Below the pieces are notes generated by a model. That model was not told where the DNA came from and did no database searches. It saw only the letters and a list, made by a program, of their open reading frames with translations. From NCBI GenBank assembly GCA_008711295.1, contig VUYV01000601.1:18752-82751 (forward strand): 64,000 nucleotides of DNA, given 5' to 3'. This document shows positions 62,712 through 64,000 of the stretch, in pieces (position 1 is the stretch's first letter; each line of letters opens with the position of its first letter). The DNA comes from Anarhynchus alexandrinus (lineage: Eukaryota; Chordata; Aves; Charadriiformes; Charadriidae). The translations under genes were made by a program, and so were the position numbers.

Positions 62712-64000
62712 CTAAAGGAAGCAGGGAATAACGGACACTGTGATCACAGAGGGACAAACCAGAACAGCTAAGGGGAAACACATTGCTGAGAACTCAAGGA
62801 AGATATTAGGGACGTAACTTTCAGAGCCCAATTGTGCTATCTGAGGCACAAGGGCTGGGATCAGGTGCTACGCACTGCACTTCCAGATGTCTGTAAGAGA
62901 GATGACCAGAAATTACCGCATTCAAGGTGCATTCCTTTCCTCTTGCCCTCAACCCCATCTTGAGCTCCTCCTGACCATCACAACGTTTTCACTTTTCCCC
63001 AGCAACCACATTCTCCGCATCTCTCCTGCCCCATTCAAGCATCCTCTTCCCCATCCTTAAGTGAGCTTGGGAAAGCTTTGTACGAAACCAGTTAAAAGCT
63101 CTTTGCTTTCCCCAAACCTTTCTCTGATTTTAGGTGCTTCTACCTACAGGTTTATCTTTGACAAACTACGCTGGCAGCTGTAGGCATTCACCTCCCTCTG
63201 CTCCCACTGTTGAAAAATGAAGAGCACAACCTGAACAGCTGTATGACCTTCTCCCGTAGTTCTTACTGTTCAGATTTTCCCACACAAACGAGACATCCAT
63301 ACCCTGAAGAGGCCACTGCAGACCTCAAAGCCAAGCCAAGAGCGGCATTTAGAGACGCATGAGAGTGCCTCCAAACCTTTTCCTTTTTTCATTTTTTTCC
63401 CCAGCAGCACACAAGCTTGTGTCTCCTGACCTCTGCCTGAACTTAGGTGCTTCAAAAGCTTTTACAACAAGCCTTTTGTACGCACAACAGTGCAGTGTAA
63501 GGCAACCTGGAAGCCAAATTAATCCTCATTATGGTAATTCAGAAAATTATAAAGGAAATGACGACTGTCTTGAAAGAAATGTAATAATGAGGCTTGATTT
63601 GAGTACCTGGCCTCTTGTCAGATTTCTACTGAAGGTTCAACTTTCTGTCTTTTGTCTCTCGTGACAGCATTACTACAGATTGTCAGGCAATCTAATTTTA
63701 CAAGCTGAAGACAGGCTCACAGTGGAGTCCGCAGGAATTCTGCATCCATACCTGCAAGAACATAATAGCGACTGGAGTCTAACCCTAGTCCGACTTCTAT
63801 GCATTACACATAGATGATTATTACTAAACGCTGGTGGAAAAGCACAGATGCAGCTCAGAACTGAATGCAATTCTGACTGCATGCAGGGATTCAAGGGCCT
63901 TAAAGCAGCTGCCTCCTCCACCTCCTGACTTTGCAGGGTATACAATCTATCTAGTTTCTGCCTCACACTCTCAAACCTTGCAGATGGGAAATTAACAGCC
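62712..64000 (-). other. FRAS1 intron upstream of window exon 1, cut by the window end
   Basis: 1.3 kb. I looked for a further furin-like exon on the minus strand (Cys-rich frame with flanking AG and GT) and found none. The next exon must lie beyond base 64000. Confidence 0.75.

Noticed and set aside
1..64000. FREM1, FREM2 or FREM3 instead of FRAS1
   Set aside because: Those relatives lack the furin-like repeats that precede the CSPG array here, and the peptides after Calx-beta 5 fit FRAS1.
1..64000. CRISPR arrays, operons, riboswitches, tRNA or rRNA genes
   Set aside because: None seen. The window is a vertebrate gene body with introns.

Overview
The window is vertebrate nuclear DNA, most likely from a bird. 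Genes are split into short exons with GT/AG junctions, the interspersed repeats I recognise are CR1 LINEs (the dominant LINE of bird genomes), and nothing prokaryotic is present. One gene fills it: FRAS1, on the minus strand, so the 5' side is at the right and the 3' side at the left. FRAS1 is a very large basement-membrane protein of embryonic epithelia. It works in a complex with FREM1 and FREM2, and its loss causes Fraser syndrome in humans and blebbing in mice.

I resolved 43 distinct coding exons between 62711 and 67. Each was placed by splice signals and by phase agreement with its neighbours. Together they carry 7310 coding bases, 2436 codons plus two leading bases, with no frame break. 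From right to left: exons 1-6 (62711-53051) each encode one furin-like cysteine-rich repeat, and are taken as the last six of the family's fourteen. Exons 7-33 (51968-7948) encode all twelve CSPG/NG2-type repeats. Exons 34-42 (7463-529) encode all five Calx-beta domains. Exon 43 (342-67) begins the conserved extracellular segment that follows. The VWC domains and earlier furin-like repeats lie beyond base 64000. The membrane segment and cytoplasmic tail lie beyond base 1. No start codon, promoter, stop codon or polyadenylation site of the gene is in the window.

The sequence has three single-base 'n' symbols (4772, 32263, 52382). At each one the DNA left of the n is a near-copy of the DNA right of it (about 2.4 kb, 5.1 kb and 0.46 kb). 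In every case the end of the left piece equals the beginning of the right piece. This is what unmerged overlapping contigs or haplotypes look like, so I read all three as assembly artefacts, not tandem duplications. They matter because they repeat coding exons: exons 35-39 as an in-frame 1107-base block, exon 12 as an in-frame 117-base exon, and 44 bases of exon 7. A gene model built on this sequence would gain false Calx-beta and CSPG material.

The rest is intron. It contains four recognisable CR1 copies, three of them 36-70 bases downstream of a FRAS1 splice donor, one GC-AG intron, one 33-base microexon, a few short perfect hairpins, and long stretches where I see nothing specific. I found no previously undescribed system here. 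The points most worth checking are the duplications and the splice-level oddities.
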